Source: Schleiferiaceae bacterium (GTDB lineage: Bacteria; Bacteroidota; Bacteroidia; Flavobacteriales; Schleiferiaceae). From it: 64,000 nucleotides of DNA. Location: NCBI GenBank assembly GCA_018401735.1, contig JAGYKI010000001.1, forward strand, positions 209,613 to 273,612, written 5' to 3'. Below are positions 8,329-17,349 of this stretch, piece by piece. Positions within the stretch are counted from its first letter, which is position 1. The number at the start of each line of letters is the position of its first letter. Position numbers and translations under genes: made by a program. The notes below the pieces were generated by a model that was not told where the DNA came from, searched no databases, and saw nothing but the letters and a program-made list of their open reading frames with translations.

Positions 8329-11300
8329 TTAGTCAGAATCTTTGAAGTAAAAGGATAGAAGCATTCCAAAATTATCTTTCGGCTGAAGCTTTAGTTCACC
8401 TCCGTATTTTTGTAGCTGACCTTTAATGAGATCCATACTTTCAGAAAAGCTAAAGAGTAAAGAAGAGTCTATGTAAGGAGAATGTTTTTTCATTTTCCTT
8501 AAGACCATAGGCAGATCAAGTTCAATTATTTTAAAGGAAGCTTCTTTACGGCTATTTATGAATAAATCTATGCCTTCTGATTTATTTTCAGCCAAGGCCT
8601 GCGCAAAAATGGTGTAAAAGGCGTCTTCTAAATAAGCGGGGAAATAACGCACAGTGAAAAACGGGTCTCCTTGATATTCAATATTTGCAAGCTTAACGAT
8701 AATGTCGTTCGCCAACAATTTTTTGGCTTTTTCTACAAATTCGGCTACATTCAGCTCGTCTAAATTTTCAGGGTCTTGACTTTCTGCTTTTAACATAGAC
8801 TGTAAGCTAGCTAAGGATGCGCTTAAGCTGCGAGTGGTTTCGTTTAAGATCTTAACCAATTCGGATTGAATCATTTGGTGGTTACTTCTTTTTAGTTCAT
8901 TAGCTAAAGCCTCAATGTTTTGGCAATGGGCTAAAAAACTATGCGAGGTAATATGGGCAAATGATTTTAAGCGGTTATTTTGCTCATTGATCAGCCTTAA
9001 ATTTTGCTGAGCTTGTTTGTTCTGTTTTCGCTTATTTGAGATGTCGATAGCAATAAAAATATAGTTTTGTAGCAAACCATCAGAATTGTAAACAGGCGTA
9101 ATGTTTAAGTCTAGCCAAAACTTTTTACCAAGTTTATGCCTGCCTTTGCGCTCAAGCTTTAGGAACTTGCCTTTCACAATTTCTGTTTCTAAGTCTTGTG
9201 CAACCTTTTTTGAAAAAAGTTTAGTGCTTATTACTTCATTAAGGGTCTCTGGCAGTGTAAATCCACTCAAGTTTTCGAAGCTTTTATTGACCCAAATAAC
9301 CGCGAGTTTGTCATCGGTAATGATGACTGCATTTTCTGTTTTATTGGCAACTAAAGAAAGTCTTCTGAGCTCTTCCTCATTTTGATGTTCTTTTTCAATA
9401 TCACGGATATTTATAAAGGCCTTTAGTCCTTGATCCGTTTGCTCTATCTTGCCGTTTGCTTCCACCCAACGAGTAGAGCCATTTTTGTGTAAACCTCTAA
9501 AAATAGATCGTGTTACTTTACCAATTTGACCGTCCGCCTCAGAGTAGGCTTTTAATACGGTTTCGTGATCATCAGGGTGAATGAGATCGAAATTATGCAA
9601 GCCAATAACTTCGGAAGGCTGGTAGCCCAGAAGTTTCGAAATATTGGGTGAAACGTACTCGTAAATAGACTGTTCATTAAGAGTAACGAAAACATCGCTC
9701 GACTTTTCTATATAGCTTCTGAAGCGATTTTCCGCAGCTTTTAAAGCCACGCTGGACTCTATGATTGGTGATAAATCTAAAATGTGCATCCAAGCACTTT
9801 GTTCATTATTTTCTTCTTCCGTAGTAAAAGAAGAGAGGGCTACATTAATAATGCTTTGATCTTTACGAATAAAGTTTAATTGAAAACTAATTGCACCTAC
9901 ACTTTTCCTTAAGATATCCATTTCTTGATAAAAGAAATCCTTACTTTCTTCGGGAATAAGATCCAGGAGCGACATTTTTAATAATTCTTCGCGACGGTAG
10001 CCCAATATATTTAGCAAAGCTTGGTTGCCGTCTAAGCATTGAAAATCGTCTAACCTAATTAGGGAGACACCAATTAAAGACTCTTCGAAAAGGCGTCGAA
10101 ACTTTTCCTCTTCTTTGCTTAATTGGTTTTCAAAGAGCTTAGCATTAGTATTATCGTGCATGGCACCGATAAGGCGATAAACACTACCGTCTTTATCCCG
10201 TAAAAGATAGCCCCGATCTTCGATGGCCGCAAAGTTTCCATTTTTTGATTGGAAGTCATAGCGGCAAGACCAAAAATTGTCATCACTTTTAAAGGCCCTT
10301 TCAAAACTTCTCTTAACGCGTTGCTGGTGTTTACTAGGGATTTTAGACATCCATTTGTCAACGGAATCAAGCTCTTCTGCTTTCCAGCCGAATTCGGCTT
10401 CTACATTTTCGCCCCATTCAATTATATTGGTATTGCAATCAAGATCCCAAAGAACATCTTTTGAGGCTCTACTGGCTAGCTCAAAGCGAAGCTTGCCTTC
10501 TTCTAAAGCAAGGCGACTTAGCTTTTCGGCATTAATGTCGCGAACGCTGGAAACAATACCATCGATACCAGGGGTATTGCGTCGATCGACCACAATTGCT
10601 TCTATCCAAATATAGCTTCCGTTTTTGTGACGAATGCGGTGCTGGACGGTTGCTCTTTCCTTTTTGTATTCGCGCACTTCTGCTATTACAGAATGACTTT
10701 TAACGGCATCTTCTGGCAAGGTGAAATCGGCGGTATCTAATCCGATTAAATCCTCTGGGCGATAGCCGGTAAGGCGAGTAATACCTGGACTGGCGTATTT
10801 AATAATTCGTGAACTGTCGGAAATTAAGATAGCATCAAAACTATCTTCGAGTAGACTTGTAAAAGCGTTTACATTGGACTTGTAACTTTCTTCTAATTGA
10901 CTTTTTTCGGGCCATAAGTTGAAATTAAAAGTGTGATAGGTTTTTCGCCCTTCAGTATGTATGGTTTTATCGAGGTAAACTCTATAAATATCAACCTTTT
11001 TGGTAGAGCGCAAACTGAGCCATTGATGAATCTGTTCCAAGTTTAAAAGACCCTCTACTGGCTCAAAAGATTTTAACTCTCCAAAGCGAAACTTAATGGG
11101 AATATCCGAAAACTTAGTAAGCTTCTGTCCTTTAGGGAGATTAAAGAAATTGTAAATACACTTGTCGTTATAAATAATTGCTCCATTTTCATCACAAATC
11201 AGATGTAAATGCCTGGGCGCCTCCCTTGTTACACTATTTATCTGCAGAAGGTAAGGGTGAAGTAAATCGAGAATAAGTTTGGTATCATCTTGCTTTAAGC

Positions 11301-11568
11301 AATAGCTTGCATGCCGAAATAATTCAGAAGGCGGAGTTTGATTGGCGGCACAAACTAAAATTAACTTGTAGTTTGTGTGGTTTAAGGGTTGATACTTACT
11401 AAAGTATTGATGATCAAGAAGTATGATTAATTCTGTTTGCTCCGAAAGTAGGAAGGGAATTTGGTTAAAATCCGTAACCGCCGAGTAGTTGGCCTTAGGA
11501 ATAACATCGATTTTCACACCGAAGTTTACAATCCAAAACGAAGGAACACTATTTTTAGGTAATTTCAC
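8329..11568 (-). CDS. Giant multi-PAS sensor protein with degenerate histidine-kinase core
   Basis: A 1079-residue soluble sensor. After an N-terminal region of about 220 residues there are five consecutive PAS/PAC modules (roughly 225-345, 350-475, 480-600, 610-730 and 735-855), recognisable by repeated LxGYxxxExIG and HKNGSxxWxE-type signatures. The C-terminal 210 residues look like a dimerisation/kinase core: an H-box-like FAHITSHSF has His876, but the following Pro region is altered (LAHCQNI). The ATPase part lacks a recognisable N box, DxGxG G1 box and GxGxGL G2 box. It may bind a partner without phosphorylating it. The start is GTG (11568), abutting the stop of the upstream receiver gene (TAAGTG), so the two are translationally coupled. 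Confidence 0.82.
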   Translation of the reverse strand: MKLPKNSVPSFWIVNFGVKIDVIPKANYSAVTDFNQIPFLLSEQTELIILLDHQYFSKYQPLNHTNYKLILVCAANQTPPSELFRHASYCLKQDDTKLILDLLHPYLLQINSVTREAPRHLHLICDENGAIIYNDKCIYNFFNLPKGQKLTKFSDIPIKFRFGELKSFEPVEGLLNLEQIHQWLSLRSTKKVDIYRVYLDKTIHTEGRKTYHTFNFNLWPEKSQLEESYKSNVNAFTSLLEDSFDAILISDSSRIIKYASPGITRLTGYRPEDLIGLDTADFTLPEDAVKSHSVIAEVREYKKERATVQHRIRHKNGSYIWIEAIVVDRRNTPGIDGIVSSVRDINAEKLSRLALEEGKLRFELASRASKDVLWDLDCNTNIIEWGENVEAEFGWKAEELDSVDKWMSKIPSKHQQRVKRSFERAFKSDDNFWSCRYDFQSKNGNFAAIEDRGYLLRDKDGSVYRLIGAMHDNTNAKLFENQLSKEEEKFRRLFEESLIGVSLIRLDDFQCLDGNQALLNILGYRREELLKMSLLDLIPEESKDFFYQEMDILRKSVGAISFQLNFIRKDQSIINVALSSFTTEEENNEQSAWMHILDLSPIIESSVALKAAENRFRSYIEKSSDVFVTLNEQSIYEYVSPNISKLLGYQPSEVIGLHNFDLIHPDDHETVLKAYSEADGQIGKVTRSIFRGLHKNGSTRWVEANGKIEQTDQGLKAFINIRDIEKEHQNEEELRRLSLVANKTENAVIITDDKLAVIWVNKSFENLSGFTLPETLNEVISTKLFSKKVAQDLETEIVKGKFLKLERKGRHKLGKKFWLDLNITPVYNSDGLLQNYIFIAIDISNKRKQNKQAQQNLRLINEQNNRLKSFAHITSHSFLAHCQNIEALANELKRSNHQMIQSELVKILNETTRSLSASLASLQSMLKAESQDPENLDELNVAEFVEKAKKLLANDIIVKLANIEYQGDPFFTVRYFPAYLEDAFYTIFAQALAENKSEGIDLFINSRKEASFKIIELDLPMVLRKMKKHSPYIDSSLLFSFSESMDLIKGQLQKYGGELKLQPKDNFGMLLSFYFKDSD

Positions 11569-11973
11569 TTAGGATTTCCACCTTTTTAGATCCTCTTTTA
11601 GAACATTAAGATCTAGAGGCTTTTTAAGGAAGGAAATAACATTAGGGTAATCCTTGGCTTGATCGCGATCTTCCTGATCAATAGAGGAGGTAAGAATTGC
11701 TACAGAGGGCAAAGAATCGCTTGCGGTGGTTCGTTTCGCTATCGAATCTAAAAAAGTCCAACCATCCATAACCGGCATATTTAAATCCAATAGAATTAAT
11801 TCCGGTTCTTCCGTTTTAGCCCCGCGATTCAGATAGGCATTAAAGGCCTCCTGGCCATTTTCGAATTCGATAATAGTATGACTAAAGCTTTCTTTTTCTA
11901 GTCGCTTTTTGATTAAAAGTCGAGCAATTAAATCATCGTCTACGATCCAAATACTTTTTAACTCCTCTGCCAT
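11569..11973 (-). CDS. Single-domain response regulator (CheY-like receiver)
   Basis: A stand-alone 134-residue receiver. The acidic pocket is VDDD (12-14), the phospho-acceptor is Asp63 in LLDLNMPVMDG, the switch Thr/Ser lies in AILTSS and the conserved Lys in FLKKPL. There is no output domain, so it acts by protein contact or as a phosphate shuttle. Its stop codon touches the start codon of the multi-PAS sensor, marking the two as a unit. It is transcribed away from dnaA in the same direction. Confidence 0.93.
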   Translation of the reverse strand: MAEELKSIWIVDDDLIARLLIKKRLEKESFSHTIIEFENGQEAFNAYLNRGAKTEEPELILLDLNMPVMDGWTFLDSIAKRTTASDSLPSVAILTSSIDQEDRDQAKDYPNVISFLKKPLDLNVLKEDLKRWKS

Positions 11974-12041
11974 TCCCTTAAAAGGATTAATTTGACGGAA
12001 ATTACTAAATTAGGTTGGACCATCAAAATAATGCAGACTAT

Positions 12042-13472
12042 TTACTTTAGTGTTAATTTTTTCCGCAAGTCATCTACGTAAGTGCGAAACCTTTTATCGG
12101 TTTCTGTAAGGTTATTAACCGTTCTACAGGCATGTAATACCGTAGCATGATCTTTATTTCCGCATTGAGCCCCAATGCTGGCTAAAGAATTTTTGGTAAG
12201 CTGTTTCGAGAAGTACATCGCTAATTGACGGGCCTGAACAATTTCTCTTTTACGAGTTTTAGACTTCAAAAGTTCAATAGGCATATCAAAGTAGTCGCAA
12301 ATCACTTTCTGAATGTAGTCAATGCTTATTTCGCGAGTGGTGTTTTTAACAAACTTATCAATCATCTGCTTCGCCAACTCCACCGTAATTTTCTTCTTAT
12401 TTAAAGAAGATTGGGCTAAGAGAGAAATTAAGGCTCCCTCTAGTTCACGTACATTAGAATTAATGCTGTAGGCTAAATATTCGATTACATCCACCGGCAT
12501 TTCTACCCCGTCGTTGTATAGTTTTTGGTTGAGGATGGCGATACGAGTTTCTAAATCAGGAACCTGTAAATCGGCGCTTAAACCCCATTTAAAGCGCGAA
12601 AGCAATCTTTGCTCCATGCCCTGTAAATCTACCGGGGCACGATCGGAAGTTAGTATTACTTGCTTACTATGTTGGTGAAGGTGATTAAACACTTCAAAAA
12701 AGGCACTTTGCGTTCCTTCTTTACCGGCAAAGGAATGCACATCATCAACAATAAGCACATCTATCATTTGGTAGAAATGCAAAAAGTCATTTTTGTTGTT
12801 CGTACGTACGGCTTCGATAAATTGCTGTTGGAACTTTTCAGCAGATACGTACAAAACTGTTTTTTCTGGATAGCGATCTTTAATTTCGATACCGATAGAG
12901 TGGGCAAGGTGGGTTTTACCTAAGCCATTACCACCATATAAAAGCAGGGGATTAAAGGAAGTTCCACCGGGCTTTTTAGAAACGGCGAAACCTGCAGAAC
13001 GGGCCAATCGGTTGCAATCGCCTTCCACAAAATTGTCGAAAGTGTAATTGGGGTTTAACTGCGATTCTACATGAACTTTACGCAGGCCTGGAATAATGAA
13101 TGGGTTTTTAACACTGTTTTCGCCAATTTCCAGTGGCATATTAATTTTGGGATTCTTGATGCTACCGCGGTTGCTACTTGGTATTTTAACCGTTATAGGG
13201 TTAGCATTGCCGTAGGTATTTTCCATCACGATGCTATAAACCAATTTAGCATCTTCACCTAACTCTTTACTAATCGCACTTTTTAACAACTTAATATAGT
13301 TTTCCTCTAACCATTCGTAGAAGAACTTACTCGGTACTTGTATGCTAAGTACCTTATCTTTAAGTTTTAGTGGCTTGATAGGCAAAAACCAAGTTTTGAA
13401 GCTTTGGGATGAGATATTATCTTTTATGTATATGAGACAATTATCCCAAACCGTTTTTGCAGTCAATTCCAT
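12042..13472 (-). CDS. dnaA: Chromosomal replication initiator protein DnaA
   Basis: A 476-residue DnaA. Domain I covers about 1-85, then a short linker, then the AAA+ domain with Walker A GGNGLGKTH and Walker B VLIVDDVHSF. Domain IV at the C-terminus carries the DNA-binding signature CGNKDHATVLHACRTV. The ATG at 13472 gives the expected MELTAKTVWDNCL start. In Bacteroidota dnaA is usually followed by the LMW phosphatase and the methylase; here the receiver and multi-PAS genes lie between them. No cluster of perfect DnaA boxes is seen beside it, so this is probably not oriC. Confidence 0.97.
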   Translation of the reverse strand: MELTAKTVWDNCLIYIKDNISSQSFKTWFLPIKPLKLKDKVLSIQVPSKFFYEWLEENYIKLLKSAISKELGEDAKLVYSIVMENTYGNANPITVKIPSSNRGSIKNPKINMPLEIGENSVKNPFIIPGLRKVHVESQLNPNYTFDNFVEGDCNRLARSAGFAVSKKPGGTSFNPLLLYGGNGLGKTHLAHSIGIEIKDRYPEKTVLYVSAEKFQQQFIEAVRTNNKNDFLHFYQMIDVLIVDDVHSFAGKEGTQSAFFEVFNHLHQHSKQVILTSDRAPVDLQGMEQRLLSRFKWGLSADLQVPDLETRIAILNQKLYNDGVEMPVDVIEYLAYSINSNVRELEGALISLLAQSSLNKKKITVELAKQMIDKFVKNTTREISIDYIQKVICDYFDMPIELLKSKTRKREIVQARQLAMYFSKQLTKNSLASIGAQCGNKDHATVLHACRTVNNLTETDKRFRTYVDDLRKKLTLK

Positions 13473-13702
13473 TCTTACTCCTAAATTTTTAATTACTTCC
13501 CTGTTTTAACCCCTCAATCAATAATTTATATGCCTTGGCATACCTCCTCCTAGTGGCCCACAAAAGTGTGGAGAAAAAAGTGATAAAAAAAATCAAATTG
13601 GTATTGACTATCTAGTTTATTTGTCGGAAATTATGCAAGGCCTAATCGCTCTGTATCCCGCATTAATTGAGGTAAAGAGTCTAAAAATCAAGGAATAAGA
13701 AA

Positions 13703-14122
13703 ATGTATTTTTCAGAAACAAGTCTTCGAGTTCGATATGCGGAAACCGACCAAATGTCGTTCGTTTATTATGGCAATTATCCTCAATATTTCGAGGTGGC
13801 AAGGGTTGAAGCCCTGAGAACCCTAGGTTTAAGTTATAAAAAAATAGAAGAGGAAGGGGTGATGCTTCCCGTTCTAAAATTGGAAGTTAAATATATTGCT
13901 CCAGCCAAGTATGACGATTTGCTACTTATCAAGACTTGTATTTCCGAAATACCGAAAACAAGGATCACTTTTGAGCATGAGATTTATAATGAAGCAGGTA
14001 AGTTATTAACCATCGGAAAGGTGGAATTGGTTTTTGTAGATATAAAAAGTGGAAAACCTTGTCGGGCTCCCCACTTTCTCACAAATGCTATTGAAGCCGA
14101 ATTTAGTTCCGGAAAACTTTAA
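13703..14122 (+). CDS. Acyl-CoA thioesterase, YbgC/4HBT hotdog family
   Basis: A 139-residue hotdog-fold thioesterase. It shows the 4HBT signature RYAETDQMSFVYYGNY with the catalytic Asp in ETD, followed by the helix YFEVARVEALRTLG. It hydrolyses acyl-CoA thioesters in the cytoplasm; the chain preference cannot be read from sequence. It is divergent from dnaA, and its last 20 bp overlap the end of the convergent secreted peptidase gene. Confidence 0.9.
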   Translation: MYFSETSLRVRYAETDQMSFVYYGNYPQYFEVARVEALRTLGLSYKKIEEEGVMLPVLKLEVKYIAPAKYDDLLLIKTCISEIPKTRITFEHEIYNEAGKLLTIGKVELVFVDIKSGKPCRAPHFLTNAIEAEFSSGKL

Positions 14123-15866
14123 AGCTTTCCGTGCTTGTTGCGGTTTGTACAATAATTAGGTATAAACCAGTTTTAAGATTTGGAGCTTCAATTTCTCTTT
14201 CGGTACCATTAAGTTCGCCTGCTTGTATTAACTTTCCATCTAAACTTAAAATTTGATACGATTGTAACTTTTCAGAACTCTTAATAAAAAGGCTTCCGCC
14301 TGATGCGAATGCAAAAGAATTGTACACAGAAATAGAACTCTTAGCTAAAATAGATTCATCCAAGCTAAAATCGCTATCTAAAACATTTCTCCTTACAAAG
14401 GCATCCTTGATGATATTAAAGTGAGCGCCATTATTTAAAACTTGGTCTGCGTTGATAATCATCATTGCAAAATCTCGGTAGGTACTGCTCCCTTGTAAAC
14501 TAAAGAGTGCTTCTAAAATAATTTGATCACTTGTCGCGCGGCTGGTATTGAAAAGTATCTCGCGTAAGCAGCTCACCATTAGGTCGGTGTTAGTATAAAT
14601 ATTACCCGCAAAACTTACGTTTTGATAGTTTTTGGTGCTAGTTGCATTGCGTCCAGGCCAAAAAACATTATGACCATCCCAATTAAAAATGCGGTCGGTT
14701 TGATTGTTGGTGTATTTGGTAGAATAGCTCAGTGCGAAATAATCACAAATGGCTTCTTCCATACCTGCGCGTTCATTGATGCGATTAGTATTTGCATTGG
14801 CTCCAAAAACCACTGCGTGAATGTATTCATGAATTACCACATCAACGTCTTCTGCATCATCAACGCCTCCTTCACCCATGTAAATTTTCCAGTCACTACT
14901 CGTGAAAAAGCTTTGGTCGGCATCACTTAAGGCGTGCACATCGATTTCTATTAAATTACCGGGTATAGAGCTGAAACCTAAACTGTCTATGTAGTTTTTG
15001 AAAATAGATAAATGGGCAAAAGCATTTACGTCTTCAAATCCATCTTGATCGCGGGTAAGATTAAAGTTAGGACTAGTTTGCGTAAGCGGCGCAATAGAGG
15101 GGGAGCTGAAATCGGAAATTTTAAGATCCGCATTTTCCAAGCGGAAAGTACCATTGCTATAATCGGCTTTAAAAGTAATATTCCGTCTTTCTATGTCCAG
15201 AATAGGCATAGGGCCATCATTATTATCTACATATAATCCACCGTAATTCACGTTAGCCGTACTCAGCGGATCAGGTGCAAAAATAGCAGCGGTACAAGTG
15301 CTATCAACCCCTTGGAAATAAAGTCTTTGATCTTCTAAAACTAAAATTTCGTCCGCGGCACTAATCAATACATAATGCAAACCATCTTGACCGAAAAAGT
15401 CGGTGCGCAGTGCTTTGAAATTGCTAATTTGATTTGCCCAATAAATAGGTTCACTACTAAAGCGCTCGGCTTTTAAATCGCCTTTCAGCATTTCTAAATC
15501 GATGCTCGAGCTAAAATCACCCCTATAATTAGTGCTAAGAATAGGATACTGAACAGTTGCAAATCCATTAGGATAGTCGTGTACCACCGCTTTTTGTCCG
15601 TAAAAAGGGATATTATCCTTTTCAATTTGGTAGAAAAAGTGTTTCCCTGCAGCACTATTTGATACTTTGATTTGCTTAAAGTTAATGCCTACATGGGCCA
15701 TTTTTTCTTCGAGAAGCGAAAGACCTGATTCTTGCGCATCTAAGGAAACCGAAACATAAAGCGGCGCCTCATGTAGGCCTATAAAATTACTTTCTTTCTT
15801 GCTGTTTTGGGCACTTAAAGCGAAGCTAATGCTTAGAAGAGCGATTAAAATTGATTGTTTTCTCAT
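14103..15866 (-). CDS. Secreted gluzincin metallopeptidase with type IX sorting domain
   Basis: An exported 587-residue protein with a signal peptide (1-20, ending LSAQ). A propeptide-like region covers about 25-200. The zinc motif is HEYIH (His346, Glu347, His350), followed about 20 residues later by GMEEAICDYFA, the downstream glutamate/Asp segment typical of thermolysin/fungalysin-like (M4/M36) enzymes. The last 80 residues form a type A T9SS C-terminal domain (KLQSYQILSLDGKLIQAGEL ... KTGLYLIIV), so it should be exported through the Por system and surface-bound or released. It is the last gene of a tight group with YigZ, the transporter and RibD (4-bp overlaps). Confidence 0.82.
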   Translation of the reverse strand: MRKQSILIALLSISFALSAQNSKKESNFIGLHEAPLYVSVSLDAQESGLSLLEEKMAHVGINFKQIKVSNSAAGKHFFYQIEKDNIPFYGQKAVVHDYPNGFATVQYPILSTNYRGDFSSSIDLEMLKGDLKAERFSSEPIYWANQISNFKALRTDFFGQDGLHYVLISAADEILVLEDQRLYFQGVDSTCTAAIFAPDPLSTANVNYGGLYVDNNDGPMPILDIERRNITFKADYSNGTFRLENADLKISDFSSPSIAPLTQTSPNFNLTRDQDGFEDVNAFAHLSIFKNYIDSLGFSSIPGNLIEIDVHALSDADQSFFTSSDWKIYMGEGGVDDAEDVDVVIHEYIHAVVFGANANTNRINERAGMEEAICDYFALSYSTKYTNNQTDRIFNWDGHNVFWPGRNATSTKNYQNVSFAGNIYTNTDLMVSCLREILFNTSRATSDQIILEALFSLQGSSTYRDFAMMIINADQVLNNGAHFNIIKDAFVRRNVLDSDFSLDESILAKSSISVYNSFAFASGGSLFIKSSEKLQSYQILSLDGKLIQAGELNGTEREIEAPNLKTGLYLIIVQTATSTESFKVFRN

Positions 15867-16486
15867 GGGTTAATTTCCTTTAATTCACCTTGGTAGAGGT
15901 TTTTTATTTGTTCAAGGGCAATGTTCAGTTTGCTTTCACGGCAACGTATTATATAGCCTGCATCTTTATCCATAGTTTCTGAAATAATTTCAAATAAACT
16001 CTGGTGAAGAATGTTCATTACTTCAGCCATAGCAGAGTAGGGAAAGCGCAATTCGTAATAACGGTATAAATATATATCAATTCGTTGGCAATTTTGAAGC
16101 GCTTCCACTGCAGATTCACGATAAGCAGTTATAAGTCCAGGAACGCCCAATTTAGTCCCCCCAAAATAGCGTACCACTACCACCGCAATATCCCAAAGTT
16201 CAGCACTTAAAATAGCATTGAAGATGGGCGTGCCTGCCGAGTGAGCGGGTTCACCGTCGTCATTGATACGTACTTCTGGCTTTTTGGGTTGGAAGCGATA
16301 GGCATAGCAGAAGTGCCTGGCATCGTGATATTGGCTTTTTAAATCCTCTAAAAAGCTTTGAAATTCGTCTAGGCTTTTTACGCATCTAGCGAAAGCGATA
16401 AATTTGGAGCCCTTGTCTTTAAAAAGTGCTTCGCCATTAGTGCTAATGCTCTGATAATGATCGCCTTCTATCGCTTCCTGAATCAT
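15863..16486 (-). CDS. YigZ/IMPACT family protein
   Basis: A 207-residue protein of the UPF0029/IMPACT family. The N-terminal domain shows KGSKFIAFA, the DARHFCYAYR strand and INDDGEPAHSAGTP, then VVVVRYFGGTKLGVPGLITAY; a small ferredoxin-like C-terminal domain (from about 135) follows. Bacterial YigZ function is not settled; the eukaryotic relative affects translational control. It overlaps both neighbours by 4 bp (ATGA), so it is part of a translationally coupled string. Confidence 0.92.
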   Translation of the reverse strand: MIQEAIEGDHYQSISTNGEALFKDKGSKFIAFARCVKSLDEFQSFLEDLKSQYHDARHFCYAYRFQPKKPEVRINDDGEPAHSAGTPIFNAILSAELWDIAVVVVRYFGGTKLGVPGLITAYRESAVEALQNCQRIDIYLYRYYELRFPYSAMAEVMNILHQSLFEIISETMDKDAGYIIRCRESKLNIALEQIKNLYQGELKEINP

Positions 16487-17349
16487 AAAACGACAGTTAT
16501 TAGCAAAATAGAAATAATGGCTACTATGATTCCGGCGATATTTAAAGGGCTCAGTTTTTCCTTAAAGGCAAAATAACCTAAAAGGGAAGATAAGGCCACG
16601 ATGCCAACATTATTAATGGCAAAAAGGCTAGAGCTTTCTAAACCGGGACTATCGAGCGCGCGTAACAGGAAGTAGATGCTCCCATAATTGGGGATTCCCA
16701 AGGCAATGCCTCCGATGATGGCTTTAAATTGCAGCGGCACATGCATTTTAAAATAACGGTAAATCATAGCAAAAAAGCCAAAAATAGCGGCGAAACCAAA
16801 AATACTACTCGCAAACCATGCTTGATCTTCGGCGGGTACAAGCTCTTGTTGATTGTATTTTAAAAAGGAATCGAGAAAGCCTGAACCGAGAAAGAGAAGT
16901 ATCGGTAAAATTATGGAAAGGGGATTGGACTTGATTCTCGCGGGCTTGTAGGTTGACATCCACACCGCCAACAGGGCTAGAATTATAGCACTGATTTTTA
17001 AAGCTGAGGCACTTTCATGGTAATAGAAGATGCCAAAACTTATAGGAACCATCACCGACATTTTAACGGCGATACTAACGGTGGTAAGACCGAAATTCTG
17101 ACTAACCCATGCCATTAAGTTAAAGAGGGTAATAAAGAGAATACCCAAAATTAATACCGAGTTAATCCATTCTTGCTCTATCACAGCTGCAAGCGGTTTT
17201 GAAAACCCCATCTGGGCTTGACCAATACTGAAAGCAACGAGGTAATTAACCAAAATAGCTTGTAGGTTATCGATGGAGAATTTTTTGAGGTAAGTGAAAA
17301 CCACAAAGATTAAAATGGAGCTACATATGCTCAATACTATCCAAATCAT
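16483..17349 (-). CDS. EamA/DMT-family membrane transporter
   Basis: A 288-residue integral membrane protein with about ten hydrophobic helices in two similar halves, as in the drug/metabolite transporter superfamily. The substrate cannot be inferred. The start overlaps the end of ribD by 4 bp and the stop overlaps the start of yigZ by 4 bp, so it is co-translated with both. Location next to ribD does not prove a flavin-related role. Confidence 0.85.
   Translation of the reverse strand: MIWIVLSICSSILIFVVFTYLKKFSIDNLQAILVNYLVAFSIGQAQMGFSKPLAAVIEQEWINSVLILGILFITLFNLMAWVSQNFGLTTVSIAVKMSVMVPISFGIFYYHESASALKISAIILALLAVWMSTYKPARIKSNPLSIILPILLFLGSGFLDSFLKYNQQELVPAEDQAWFASSIFGFAAIFGFFAMIYRYFKMHVPLQFKAIIGGIALGIPNYGSIYFLLRALDSPGLESSSLFAINNVGIVALSSLLGYFAFKEKLSPLNIAGIIVAIISILLITVVL

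Noticed and set aside
13473..13702. Replication origin beside dnaA
   Set aside because: Only one near-match to a DnaA box (TGTGGAGAA at 13567-13575, one mismatch) within a small CCACA/TGTGG hairpin; no box cluster and no AT-rich unwinding element with repeats.
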